DNA of 64,000 nucleotides from Vicia villosa (taxonomy: Eukaryota; Streptophyta; Magnoliopsida; Fabales; Fabaceae), in assembly GCF_029867415.1 (NCBI RefSeq), contig NW_026706175.1, positions 124,001 to 188,000 on the forward strand, in the 5' to 3' direction. Positions 11,375 through 24,100 of this stretch are shown piece after piece. How positions within the stretch are numbered: position 1 is the stretch's first letter; each line of letters opens with the position of its first letter. The translations under genes and the position numbers were made by a program. The notes under the pieces were generated by a model. It ran no database searches and had not been told where the DNA came from. It was given only the letters and a program-made list of their open reading frames with translations.

Positions 11375-12811
11375 AGATCTACATGTCCTCTCTTTGGTGC
11401 GTGTACTTCTAACTTTGTGTTTCTAATGTCTTATGCAACTCATATTCTATTTCTCATTATCTTGTATCTTTGCTACATTTTTCTTTCCAACGGTCGCGGA
11501 CTTGACACAAGGGCTAATTTGCCCTCAATTTCAACGGAATCCAATGACAGTTGCTGACAAAATTAACTACAAGATGGCTACATGAGACACAGATGAAGAT
11601 AACATATGTGAGAAAAATATGATGTTCAAGTTCCTGCATAATGTAACCAATGTAATATTGTACCTAGAAGAAATCAAATAACTATATCAGAAATATCATT
11701 CACTTGTCATACTCCAAAACACTAAACTTAAATATTTTTAAAGAATTTGTAACTTCTAAAACTGAGTCATAAAATAATTTAGAATACACACCACTATTGT
11801 GAAAAATCTCACCATTTATCTGTATTTGATTCAATGACCAAGACTACTCTCTCCATCCAAGCAAATCACCAATATCACAGAAATTCCAATTTCCATCGGA
11901 TTCCACATCTATAATATCGTCAATCTAGTCATGAAAAATAAAGAAAACTGTGACAAGTAAGCGTGTCTTGAAGACATTAATAAATGGTTCATTTGTGGGA
12001 AATTTTCTAAATGATCTTTGGGATGTTGACTTGTTAAGCTTTGTGATACATCAACATGCTTTCCAATGTGAAGAATCACAGTGCACATCACCCTTTTGCC
12101 TTTCTTTTGCACTTATTGACCCATTTTTAGACTTAAACTTCACAAGTGAAAGACACATAAAAGTTGTACAATGATGTGTAAATTTATTCACCTTTTTGTG
12201 GTTTAATGTGCTATGCAGGTTATTGTCTTCTAAAGATTTTGATGATGACAATTGAACAAGGAAGAATAAATCACTAGCATCACGAGTCAAGAAGCAAACA
12301 AAATATAAAGTGTTAATGGCATCCAAAGGAACACGTTCCCCCTTTTACTTAAAGACGCGCGGGTTCACATGCACAAGGAACACCATGAGTTATCATTATG
12401 AAGCATCCACATGCAACTTTGTGAATACCTATTTGATTTAGTCTTTCATACTCTTTTGCAATATGTTGTATACACTTTCTTGACACGAAACCATGTATCA
12501 TTACATAAAAAGGAGTATTATGTCAATGTCCGGGGTTCACCACACTTTTTTGAAATAATACTTAGAGTGAAAGATGCATTGAAGCCAACTGTGATAAATA
12601 TGATGCAATCATAAAGATAGACACCCCAACCATTAATAAAAGGATAATGAATTTGAAAAGGATGATCACTGCTATCAACAGATTCATTTTGATATATGCT
12701 CAATACACGTTTCCGTTCCATATGGTTCTAAGGAATGAGGCATAATTTGATGGGAACCTAAAATGAGAGAAAATCATTTCCGTGCTAAAATTTGTACTCT
12801 CCAAACCCTAA
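11375..12811. other. Intergenic, no feature recognised
   Basis: Several short open frames on both strands show no domain or motif. It may be degraded retroelement sequence upstream of the gypsy pol remnant. Confidence 0.5.
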
Positions 12812-14010
12812 GTGTTATTTAGAACCATGGATAGAGAAACCTTGTTACTCTATCTCTCAGTCTCCTCCAAATTAGTAAGCACGGTTCTCATCAGAGAGGT
12901 AGGCAATAATCGAGAAGATTGCATTAGCCTTAGTAATAGGGTCAAGGAAGTAGTTACTCTACTTTTTTGCATGCTCGATAGTAGTTTGGACAAATTATTT
13001 GGTGAAGCAGGAACTCTACGTGCTAAATTTAATAGGACTAATGACTAAGTGGGTCAGTTGAGATTTTCGAGTTTCACATCTCATTGGAACCCAGGAAGGA
13101 ACTTAAATATCAACTCTTTACATGTTTCCTTGTCAAAATGACATCAAAGTCATACACAAAGTGGACCTTGTTCACAGATGAAACATCAAACAAGAGAATA
13201 AGCGGTACAAATATGATTCTTGAGAATGATGAAGGACTCGTGATGGAAGTATCCTGGCTCTTTGAACTCCCCGCCATCAATAACTAGGCTGAATATGAAT
13301 CTTTCATCGTCGGCCTCACCTTGGAATCTAAAATAAGAGCAGAAGAGATTAAATTATGTATAGATTCACAACATCTAACGATAAAAAATTCTTCAAGAGG
13401 AATGTTCTAGAAAGATATGGGTTCTCAAAATTTGTTATCATGGAAAGATATGGGATCTCGAAATTTGAAGAAACCCTTTAAATTCCTCAGGGTCAAGCAT
13501 CGTTTCACATTGATAGATCATCCTCATACTAACGGACAAACCTAAGCCGCCAACAAAATATTGCTAAGAGAGATAAAAAAGGATACTCAATTGTTTTAAA
13601 GAAAACTGGATGGAGAAGCTCCCAAATGTCATATGGGAACACCGGACTACGACCCATTCGACCACTAGTGAGACACCTTTCATAAAAACATATGAAATTA
13701 AGGTCGATATCCTTGTTGAAGTGGGAGAACTCAATTGGAGAATGACACACCCTTATAGGGAAAGGAAAATTCACAAGTAATCAGAGAACAGTTGGATTCT
13801 ATAGACGAGGAGAGATGCTTTGTCGCCCTCACCATTGTTGATGCCAAACAAGGCATTACTGCTAAGTAAAACAAGAGGGTTAAACCCTGATATTTCCATC
13901 CCATATAGATCTTGCTTTGAAGAATCAACATAGATGGAAGAAACACCAAAGATGGGAAGCTTTCACCTAACTAGGTCGATACCCGATCTGAATCACTACA
14001 GGTAAAAAAT
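12812..14010 (+). pseudogene. Ty3/gypsy pol remnant (RT end, RNase H, integrase C-part)
   Basis: Translated pieces in order: a reverse transcriptase tail with LLLYLSVSSKLVSTVLIREV (from 12836); an RNase H start with WTLFTDETSNKR and, after a stop, AEYESFIVGL (13160-13320); and an integrase end with IDHPHTNGQT, AANKILLREIKK and a KLDGEAPKCH stretch (13500-13720). Stops and frame changes are frequent and the integrase catalytic part is missing, so this is an old, deleted copy. The hAT-type MITE at 14146 lies just downstream, possibly within the former 3' part of this element. Confidence 0.75.
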
Positions 14011-14145
14011 ATTACACCATTGAGACTCTTCTTAGGGAACTTATCCCAAGAGCTTGGAATGCTCAGAAGTTTTTAAAAATTGCAAAAAATATCTACAAAT
14101 ATAATGATTTGCACTACAAACTAATGAATAATATTACAACCAAAG

Positions 14146-14742
14146 TAGAGTTGTCAAAATGAGTTAGCCCATATGGGCTGTCCCTCCTGACCCGAAAAAT
14201 CATAAGATTTGGACCTTAAAATTAGAGTCCATATTTTTCAGGGCTTTTTTATCCCTGTCCTGAAAAGCCCGCTACCCATTAGGGCTAGCCCATATGGACC
14301 GTGGGTAGCCCATTAGGTCAGCATAATTATATATTTTAAAAAATATATATTAATATTTATATTGTCTTACTCCAAAATAGCACATTGATTTTCTCTAATG
14401 TTAAATATTCAAGTATTATTTTATACAATTTAGATATATATTATATTTAGAAACACATTATAGTATTAATAAGAGATAATATAGTAATTTAAAATGTATT
14501 ATATCTAAAATAATATTATTTTTATTTTTATTTATAATAAATATTATGTAGTTTTATTTTAATTTTTTTAAATAAAAAATCCGTTTTAAGTCGGGTAGCC
14601 CAAAGTCCGTCTAGGGTCGGGCTCGAATAGTAATTCTAGAGCCCATATTACACAAGATCTTTTAGGCCCAACCCTAAAAAGTCCAAGGCGGCCCGCCAGG
14701 GCCGGCCCGTTTAGGATCGAGTAATCCATTTTAATAACTCTA
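14146..14742. mobile_element. hAT-type MITE, 597 bp, 8-bp TSD (7/8)
   Basis: The ends TAGAGTTGTCAAAATG and CATTTTAATAACTCTA form inverted repeats. Subterminal regions are rich in TAGCCCATA, GGGCTAGCCC and CGGCCCG motifs around an AT-rich core, typical of plant hAT MITEs. Flanks are AACCAAAG (14138-14145) and CACCAAAG (14743-14750), an 8-bp duplication with one mismatch. Confidence 0.85.
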
Positions 14743-16066
14743 CACCAAAGTTTTATTGGAATCATTATTTTCGTAAACAACAATGAAAAATTCCAACCAC
14801 CTCAATGACATTAATCCTCGAATACGAGGGAAGTTTTACATCCAAAGGGGGGCAGAAAGAGCATTAAACTTCAAATAAGACAATAGCTAACACTTGAAGA
14901 CACCACCTACCTCGAACACCTAGTTGATGCATTGGGAACACTATTTTTTGGTAGCTATCCGCTCTAGTACACAAGCGTCGAAGCCCCACTCACGTCGGTC
15001 TCAAACCAGATTTTTACTTGAGGGCAAGGAAAAGGAAATACTCTAAACCCTAAACCTTAGGGTTTAGGTCTAATTTAAGGCAAAATGAATGTGTCTTGGT
15101 TAGAAATGTATAGGGTACACATGAAAGTGTATTTCCTAATCAATTTAAAGCAAAACGTATGTGGTTCATTTGCGCGTATATTTGGTGAGGAATGAGTACT
15201 TCTGAAAATGCATTTTTGATTTTTCCAATAACATTTTCATATTTTCTTAGGGTGCTTCTCCACCACTTATGGGTGAGAGAAGCAATCCCCTTTTTGTATT
15301 GTTACCACTTATGGGTGAAGCAATCCCCTTTTTGTATTGTTGAACTGTCTGGCTGACACGCTTCACACCCTTTGGCATAATTGAAGCATCCAACCATTAC
15401 AATAGGCCAATAGTATACTTATAGATAGATTAGTCACTTAATCACAAGACCAGCACTAGAAAATCACAAAGCCCTTCATACATTATAGGAGAACTTCATT
15501 AACTCCACTTTTAAAGACTACTTCTCTCGCACATTATTGCAGAACTCCATTAACTACACTCTGATATAGATCACCATCTAGCAATCCATAATTGAGTCTT
15601 TTATATTTGAGTCTAAATTCTATTGAGGAAGATAGGTTTTGCAAGTAGTCAATTAGGTCTTTGATACAAATATCAAACACTTATATGCATCCTCCGGTGG
15701 TATATTCCTAATGTTAGAACTCAACAGTTTGCTTGTAACCAGAAGAAGCTTGTTGAGACAAGTTATTAACATATACATTCTCTCCATGAAATACATGTAA
15801 GACTATAACATCACTAAATACAACTTTTTTGAAAATTTGCATTCAAACATTAGTACTCTCAATAACCTGTTTGATTACTAATTGGGAATCACCCATCAAT
15901 TTCATATGTTCATAATATTTTACCATTCCTACTAGTATTCTAAATCCCCATTATTGCAACCACGTACTCAATTTGATTATTACAAAATAAATATTTTACC
16001 TTGTTGGCACTTGTATTTTTAAATCTCTCTTGGTTGAATAAAACTAACCCCACAAATGGTTTTGCG
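14743..16066. other. Intergenic with small repeats
   Basis: No gene is recognised. Two small structures stand out: a telomere-like inverted motif at 15044-15068 (TAAACCCTAAACC then TTAGGGTTTAGG) and a 38-42 bp tandem duplication at 15263-15342 starting CCACTTATGGGTGA. Confidence 0.6.
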
Positions 16067-19000
16067 TCAACATGGCCACAAGTCACCCCAAATAGATTTT
16101 TTGGCTTGATGATGCAAGGTAGGATTCTTGCTCTTTGTTACGACCATACGGACAAATGAACCCTCTGAAGCATCGCTTTTGGTTGATTTACACACGTTCA
16201 TTGTTACCTGTCTACCCCTTCTAACAGGCATGAAAACAATCCTGCCCCAGCCACCTCCAAGATCAGCACTCGATGTTCCTTCTTCGATTTCCTCGTCCAC
16301 TTCATTATCGTCTTCGCAGTCAGTTTCAATAGCATCAGAATCATATTTTACTACATCTACTACTTCGCGAGAAGCATCGTCATCAGCTTGTTGCAACTTC
16401 AACCAGTCCTCTGAAAAGTATAAATGAATTATATACAAATTGGAATTTGGTTCTAGAAAACATATAATGTCTACTTTTATAATCATTATTGAAAATAAGA
16501 AATCAAAATCAAAAACAGTTTCTTCAAACTCCTTGACCATAGACCATGAAACAAACCTGTTTTTTAAATCAGACTTTATACTTATGTTATGAAGTATTTT
16601 AACAGAAAACAAGATTGCACATACCGTAATCAATTTCAAGATCATCTGGATTTCTTTTGGCATGTTGCTCCTTCAGAGTGTCAAATGTAATACCATCAAG
16701 AGGCCAAGGTTCACTGGTTCAAGGGATTGATGAAAAATAAAAGTCAGAATTTCATTGTATTGAAAATACGATTGTGTCTCGTGTATTATGAGACGTGATC
16801 CAGAGTTGTTTAAATTTCAAGTAAAATAAAACACTTGCCTTGGTCTTCTTCCTCGTCTAAAAACAACATAGGAGAATTTCTCATCTTCAAAGCCACGCAA
16901 GGGCTCGCCTTTTGAACGCTGCAAAATCATAGAGCAGAAATAAGTTGTTTCGTAAGTTAATCCTTCCTAATATTAATGAAAAGAAGAAATTAGGAATGTG
17001 GGGACAACATGACACGCTCAGAAAGTAAAATATGGATTAAGGAGAAACCTTGTAAGCACGCTGCGACGATGTCCTTTCCAAACGCTGAACAAAATGACAA
17101 TATTTTCCAGATTTTACCAGTGGACAAGTACCATCATGAGGACACTACACGAAGAAAATCAGTCAAGTGAAAAATAACAATGGGAGAGGCAGATAAAGAC
17201 TTAGAATGATCATACAATGTACTTACAGGAGCAACCACAAAAGCACCGGCCTTGTCAGTGATCAAATCTTTACAAACTTCATTGTTTTTATTAGAAGATT
17301 TACGATGTTTCTGCAAAGACAGTGAAATTCATTCTTATATAAAATATGAAGAGAAGAACACAACCAAAAGATAGAAAACAAGGCTTGTTTATCATTGTTT
17401 AGAATTTTCCCAAAAGATGTGGTAAACTTACTCTCTTTTCCATCCATAATATGTAAGATCTCATCTGAGCTATAATATTGGATCCATGAGGCGTTCCAGG
17501 TTCAACCAAAACCTACAAGATTTTGATTTCACAAATTAAGATAGCATTACAAGATTCAAAGGAATTAATACACGAATGGAAAATTATATAAAATAAAAAA
17601 GTTCCCTCAAATATTATTTTTCAAATTATTTTTTCTATAATGATAAGCTTGAAATTATACCAGAACATCTTGTGTTAGATCCCAAAGCTGGCGAACTATG
17701 GTAATCCGATCCTTTAACGAAGGGATCTCTCCCAGCACATAAGACTTCAACCCACCAAAACAGAGCATAAGCAATTAGTATTAATACACGTAAACATACA
17801 CAAATAGCAAATATGCCTGATGCATGAAACAATAATATAAAAGAAAGTATGCCCCTTCCAGAATTAGAAAAGATACAAAGAGGGTTCTAATACCAAAATA
17901 TGAGACTGAACATACAAAAGGAATTTGGCAGAACTTTTTACTTTGTTTCAATCTAAATTTGAAAATTGAATGGAAAAAGTAGCCAAATTTGTTTTACTAT
18001 ATGAACAAATGAACCACATACAATTAGTTGATTAGAAAAAAACAAGCTACTTGTCGCAAATATACATAAATAATGCCAAAAACAAACTTACAGCAATTAC
18101 AAGGTCATGCCCTCTCTCCGATTTACCAATATTTTTAGACAGAGCTTGAATGCTGTCATAGCTATGAATAAGTGGCAAATTCTTGAGATCTACATAATCA
18201 ACAGCACAACAAAATCAATGTAGCATTTGGCATTCTTCCGAAATTTAGGAAAGGAGAGAACTCATTACATTCAATTCAAAACAGGGAAATTCATTATTTA
18301 AAGTAATGTGCCATAAATAGCATTATATAAGGTTGAAATCCTGGGGCAGAGTTGAAATTAAGGACTATTAACACATTTCAGTGACTGCTATGAATTAGGT
18401 ACCATGACTAGAAAAAAGTTTTCAACCTTTAACAAGAAATAGTGAGACCTGCCACTGTCAGAATAGCTTTTTTAAACATTAAAATTTTACAAATTTTGAC
18501 AAACTCCTATAATAAACAGAACGATTCTTTTTTCTTTTAACTTTTTCCTTTCCAAGTATATTATTCATCAGGGAGAAAATCCTGCTTATCCTCAGTAAGG
18601 TTAGTGTTACTTCTTCTAACAACTTCTTGTAAACTGAAATAATTAGCAATTTTTAAGAATACCCTGTGAACACGAAGGTTCTTATTCTTTTGGCCATCAA
18701 TAGACACTAAATGATTTATAATGAAATTCTTTTGCAGCAGCCAATACACAGGTCTAACTAGCAGCATAGCTATCACTTATTATGCTCTCTTCCGCGATCT
18801 CCCTCAATAAAAAGACTACAGTAGCACCCTCCAAAACATGATTTTGATAATACATCACATGGAGCAGTACATTAGCAATTTGCAATTCTATTAGGTATTG
18901 GCAGTATGTTCAACGGTTAAGCTTCATCATCCAAAGATTCAAGTAAATACTTTTTTCTTTTAATGTTTTGCAACTATGGAAGAATAGGATTTGTTTCTGC

Positions 19001-20238
19001 AATCTTACAATTGTTGATCTTATGTGTCATTAAAGACTACTGGACTTCAAATATAATACAATACTCAAACATTAAGGTGACCAAAGTTTCCCCAAAGTAC
19101 CAAGTACCAACGCGGAAATGACAAAACTTGCAAACAAAAGAAGTCCGTGTTACCTTTCTAACCTTCTACTAAAACTAACTAATATTATCATTTCTCGCAT
19201 AAATTTAAAATCCTTAAGAATAAGAAAACTATCTTGTTCAAATATGTTAACAACATTTACCTTGTATTAGACTCTGACCTGCACGCTGCATTGACTGTGA
19301 TGGTTCTATTAAATTCACTTTCTCTAAAGATTTTGGCCAAACTTCTCGTAATGCCCTTTTGATCAGATTTGAAAGACAATAAATTAATCCAAGAACAATT
19401 CTAAAGTTAAAATATTGAAATTAACCATTCAACAGAAAAAACTCAAAAGTCTTTTACCAGAAAGCTGAACCAGTCCCAGCACCAAAATCTAAGACCCTGG
19501 TTGGGGAGAAACCAGGAAGCCTTCTACGAACCTAAAAAGACATAGCATTGAGATTGCGGTAAGAAGTTAAAGGGAATATAAGCCAGTTCATTCTTCACAC
19601 ATTAAGGAAGGAAACAGAAACATAAGTTGACTATTCTTTAATTCATCGATTTATTTTGCCGGCCAAGTAAAGGATTAATATAAAACAAAAAAACTCAAAT
19701 CCATTTCACTTTATCATGTCATAGTTTTTACCACAAATTATTTAATCTTGATTATGCTTACGACCTACCTCTTTAAGTACTCTGTAACAAGCAGAGTAAA
19801 CAGCAGGCATTCGAGAAGCCACATAAGCAATAGTCTCATCATTTCTATACGTGAGACCAATGTCACCGTAGGAGCTCGTAATCTTCCAACGTTTAGATTG
19901 CTCAGAAGACTTCAAAGGGTCTTCAACTATCTCCCTCGATGTGGTGGTTACTAACTGCAAATTGACATTCTTGATTTCATTGAAGGACTGAGACAGACTC
20001 AATACCTTCCTCTTCATATATGGCTCTTCTTGATCTACAATCCCAATAACACCATAAAAAATTGCAATCACACAAATATGAATGCATAAAGTAAATAGAA
20101 AAAAAAAAGACCTCGAATGTACTTCTTGATGGCGCGGCGGAGATGGACCGGGACGGTGAGGCATCGTTGAGATTGTTTCGCTGCGTTGCGGAGGGTTTCA
20201 GACGTGACGATTTTATGTGCAGCTTCAAGTATTGTCAT
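16067..20238 (-). CDS. RSM22: Rsm22/METTL17-family mitochondrial small-ribosomal-subunit assembly factor, 12 exons, 505 aa
   Basis: Members of this family are methyltransferase-like proteins that bind the mitochondrial small ribosomal subunit during assembly. Exons on the minus strand: 20238-20112, 20034-19769, 19531-19458, 19355-19261, 18189-18092, 17744-17661, 17512-17432, 17310-17227, 17144-17049, 16918-16839, 16713-16625, 16410-16067. Phases join to 1,518 nt. Residues 144-152 are VLDFGAGTG, the SAM-binding motif I; LVEPGTPHGS follows in exon 7. Exon 9 has CPHDGTCPL and YCHF (Cys304, Cys310, Cys319), matching most of the Cys set that holds a 4Fe-4S cluster in this family. The C-terminus is acidic (EDDNEVDEEIEEG) and then basic. 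The intron after exon 10 has a GC donor (AG/GCAAGT). The start is the first ATG, giving MTILEAAHKIV. No lesion is seen. Confidence 0.93.
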
Positions 20239-21136
20239 TTAACAACCAGGTCGTAGCATTCACTATACACATAAACGAAAACCTAAGAAAATAAAGCATC
20301 ACTATCTTGATGCGATAAACCTCTCTTAAGCCCCCTTCTTGCTTTTTTATTTTTATTTTTATTTATTTATTATTATCTTTTGTTATAAAATTTGTTGATT
20401 AAAAAAATTAAAGTTTGAGTTGATAGTAATAATAAATTTGTTCATAGATTATAAGTTGGGGTAGTGTTTATTAAGTAGATTATAAGAACTAATACGGTTA
20501 ATTAGCTAGTAGACTTAATCAACTTAGACATAGGTGATTAAGATTTTAATGATAAATATAATAAATTTGTTAATAGAAGCTAGCTCCCGCCTTCTTCAGG
20601 ATTTGCTCCTAAATTCTAGCTATGATCGACCTTTCGAATGAATGAAATATAAGTTGGGGTAGTGTTTCTTCTGACTTCCATCAAAATGTATATGATTGTA
20701 GTTGAGTAGCATCTTGTAGAATCTTCTTCATCTTCTATTCAGCTTCTGCATTTTAGCTTAGGCATTAGCATCAACTAATTTGTCTAGTAGCATTTTGAAT
20801 TAGCATGTGCTTCAGCTTCTCCTTTTGACATATGCTTCTTAACATTAGCTTTTAAGCATTGTCTTCTTAATCTTTTTGTTATTGTTAATATGTGTTAGTT
20901 GAGTTCCATTCAAACCAAATCACAATTAACAACTGCAACGACAAAAGTCGTTATAGCAGTATGAACATCAACTTTGACATCTATGGTAATATTATCAGTA
21001 GCGATACCAACGGCATCAAAAGCTACATCATATTCATTTGAATCAATAGATGTGATATGAACAACATAGGTGCTGCCAATGTCGTCAACCTTTGTTGGAT
21101 GATTTGATCTTCTTTTATAATTCTCAAAAGAAACGT
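20239..21136. other. Intergenic upstream of RSM22
   Basis: It should hold the RSM22 promoter. Bases 20690-20890 are rich in CTTCTGC and TTAGCTT motifs, possibly a degraded retroelement edge. No gene is recognised. Confidence 0.5.
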
Positions 21137-22219
21137 TGAAGGATAAAAAGGTCTTTTAGCTTCCAACTACTAGTTCCCAGTGAATAGAATCAAGCATTGT
21201 TGTAGATAGTACTTCTCTTTGTCTTGTAACTTGATACGTTGTGAGTTGGTAGGAGACAGCTTCTGTAAAATAGTACGCGTACTGGATTATAGTGGAATCT
21301 ATAATGTATTGTTGTACTATTTTCTTCTTGACTAAGTTTTTGATCTTATCTTCAAATAATGTACTTCTGGTTTTGAAGTAGTAAGCTAGGAAGAGATCAT
21401 CTTGTCTTCATCTTCTTGATAATGATTCTAATGTGTAGTTCAGAAACTACTTTGAGTGAAGAGTGGAATCATTATCCCGTGAGAGTTAGAGTCTCATTTA
21501 TCAGAATTGATAGCAACAACTTTTCTGAAAACTGATACTTGACTTCTGATCTAGAGTGGTCTTGTAATGACGTAGCTTGTCCAAATTTTGTTTTAGAATC
21601 TTTGAAGAATTGGGACACTATTTTCCAGATGCATTAGAAACAGCCAATCTGAAAACACGTTCTTCCATGTTTGAGAGCACTTTTGATGCTTGGATCTTGG
21701 TCTCTGATCTTCTGTACATCCTTGAGTCTGATATTTTGTATTCTTGGCTTGACCTTTGATGTATCTGATCTTGTATTCAGAATCTTTGACTTTGTCTTTA
21801 GAACTGGAAGCAATAGCTTTTCTGATGAACAAATCTCAGCTTCTGATTTTGGCTGGAAAGTTCGATCTTGTATGCTGATTTCAGAACTTGGAGCATTGAT
21901 TCTGACTTTGACTCTTTCTGATTACTTGTGACTTCTGAAGCAGCAACTTGTTGAGAAGCGCACAGTAACTCTCCTTCTGATGAACATTCAGCATTCTTCA
22001 GAACTACTGATGGTTCTTTAGATTCAGCTGCAAATAGTATTTCTGAGTTGCCTTGCTTGTTTATGATGATTCTTCTTGGACAGCAATCCAGAATCTCCTT
22101 GAACACAATATCTGCACACTCAAGAAAACTATTAGAAACTAAATTGTTACATACAAAATATATGTATTGTTATCGTCAAAACATAGAGACTTATTGCATG
22201 AACAAATCTTGTTCTTACA
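21137..22219 (-). mobile_element. Degraded solo LTR of a SIRE-like Ty1/copia element
   Basis: On the minus strand it starts TGTAAGAACAAGATTTGTTC and ends TTTTTATCCTTCA, like the LTRs at 32886, 42935, 54436 and 62733 (TGTTAGAACAAGA to CTATCCTTCA). The length of about 1.08 kb fits, and the interior has the same CTTCTGA/TCAGAA-rich character. No matching target duplication was found (AACGT left, AATTT right), so the ends are approximate or eroded. Confidence 0.7.
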
Positions 22220-22520
22220 AATTTTACCAACACCTATGAATTTTATCACTGAAACTCACTATTTTCACGGGTCACTATCACCACAATACTTTTTATTTTA
22301 ATCAACAAAAATCTTGTAAATATTTCTATTTATTAGTGATATTTGTAATATTTATAGTTATTAGACATATTGGATATATCATGTTCGTGATTTGCTACAT
22401 ATTTATTTTTAAATATCTGCAATTATTAGTTAATTTATAATAACAATTTTATATCAACAACATCCAAGTTTTATTGAATAATCTAAGATATAAATGAATG
22501 TACCCGTGCGGACGCACATG
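22220..22520. other. AT-rich spacer
   Basis: Nothing is recognised between the two solo LTRs. Confidence 0.5.
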
Positions 22521-23749
22521 TGTTGAAGCAGGTATAGCGGCAAGCAACAAAAGATTTGGAAATATTGATCCGGGAATTATCGTGTCCACAGAGAATGTGA
22601 GAATGTCATTCAACAGTTTCTATGGTTTTGAGCTCGGGTTTGAATGAACAGAACTATAAAAACCGAAAAGTAAATATGAACATAAAAAGAATTCATTCTT
22701 CGGAAAGATAGGAGTTATCAAGCTTTGTATATAATCTACTTATCACAAACTTAAACTTATCGACCTGTTATACTCAACCTACGATACTCGTCTATGGTAT
22801 CACGTATCTCTCACATAAGTGTCCATCTCTGGAGCACCTACGAGATTAACTCACAACCAAGGTTATCTCTAACTCAAAGTTGCGAGAACATCCGTATTCT
22901 CACGTCGGCGATCTCTCGCGCGCCGCTCAAACACGAAAGCATTAAGAACGGATACCCACAGTGATTGTTAGCTCTAAATCTATCTCTAGAGTTCAGAAAC
23001 TAACAGATAATCATTCTAGATAAGGATTCAAGAAGTTTATCTCTAAAGCAACCCAAATCCCGAGCACAGAGCAAAAATCTAAGACAACAATCAACATAGA
23101 TTTGTAAAGCAATTTTTATATAACGTCGTGATCAACAAATATACATGAGTTTAAAGTAAAATCATATACAAAACCGAACCAAAGAGAAATACACAAAGAA
23201 GAAGAGAAATGAACCGAAACTTTTTTGGTTTGTCAGCTCCGTTTGACGCTCAATCCACCCCCAATCATTCAAATGCAACCTCCGAAGTTGTTTTCTAAGC
23301 TAATCTATCCAAAAAATGAAGGTTGATGGATTTAGGAACAAATACCCTGAAACCATAACCTAAAAATGTGGTTTTTACCCCTATTTAACAAGCTGTTGTC
23401 TGTCATGGTCTATTCAATAATGAATGAATGGAAACCAAAATGATGATTTTTTTCATCCTTATTTTGAGCCTATGGAAGTCCGCTTGACGGTGGCTAAGCG
23501 GGCTTGCACCAAAACTGTGAAATCGAAGTCGTGCCTTTGACACTTTATTCCTCAAGGCTCCAATATGCATAACTACTTACAAAACACAGGAAAAACTATC
23601 AAATGGTATAAAAGTATATGAAAATACAACTATTCATAAAGTATACGTATCTATACACAAAACGGGGAATTATTCAAACGGTATTAACAAAAGTATCGAT
23701 AAGTGCCACTATTTACATACACAAAATAAGTACATTTTGGCACTTATCA
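22521..23749. mobile_element. Solo LTR (unassigned family), TSD ACATG
   Basis: The 1,229-bp segment starts TGTTGAAGCAGG and ends GGCACTTATCA. A perfect 5-bp direct repeat ACATG flanks it (22516-22520 and 23750-23754). There is no coding sequence, PBS or PPT inside. The first 35 bases recur at 54401-54435 with three mismatches, so the family has at least two members here. Confidence 0.8.
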
Positions 23750-24100
23750 ACATGTATTATACTAATTCCTATTATGGAGGATTAGTGAATCGTTACCTAT
23801 GGTGATGATAGAAATTTGGTGTACTCTGGTTTCAAGAGGGAATCGATCCTATGGTGGGTGTCATACCCCAATTTTTGACCCTAAGATCATACATCATTTG
23901 CATTTCAATCATCAATCAAGATCACAATCTTGAGGTATCATTTTTCCTTTGAGGGGAATCATCAAGCACTTTTAGCTTTTTATTTGTTATACTAACCCAA
24001 ATACCAAAAACATTGCTTTGTTTCTTTGTAGGCTTTTGTTTTGTAGGTACCAAGCCAAGACATGCAATAAACAAGGCATTTTTCACATTTTTGACTGATG

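Noticed and set aside
16128..16427. Plus-strand 99-codon Ser-rich frame
   Set aside because: Antisense shadow of the acidic last exon of RSM22.
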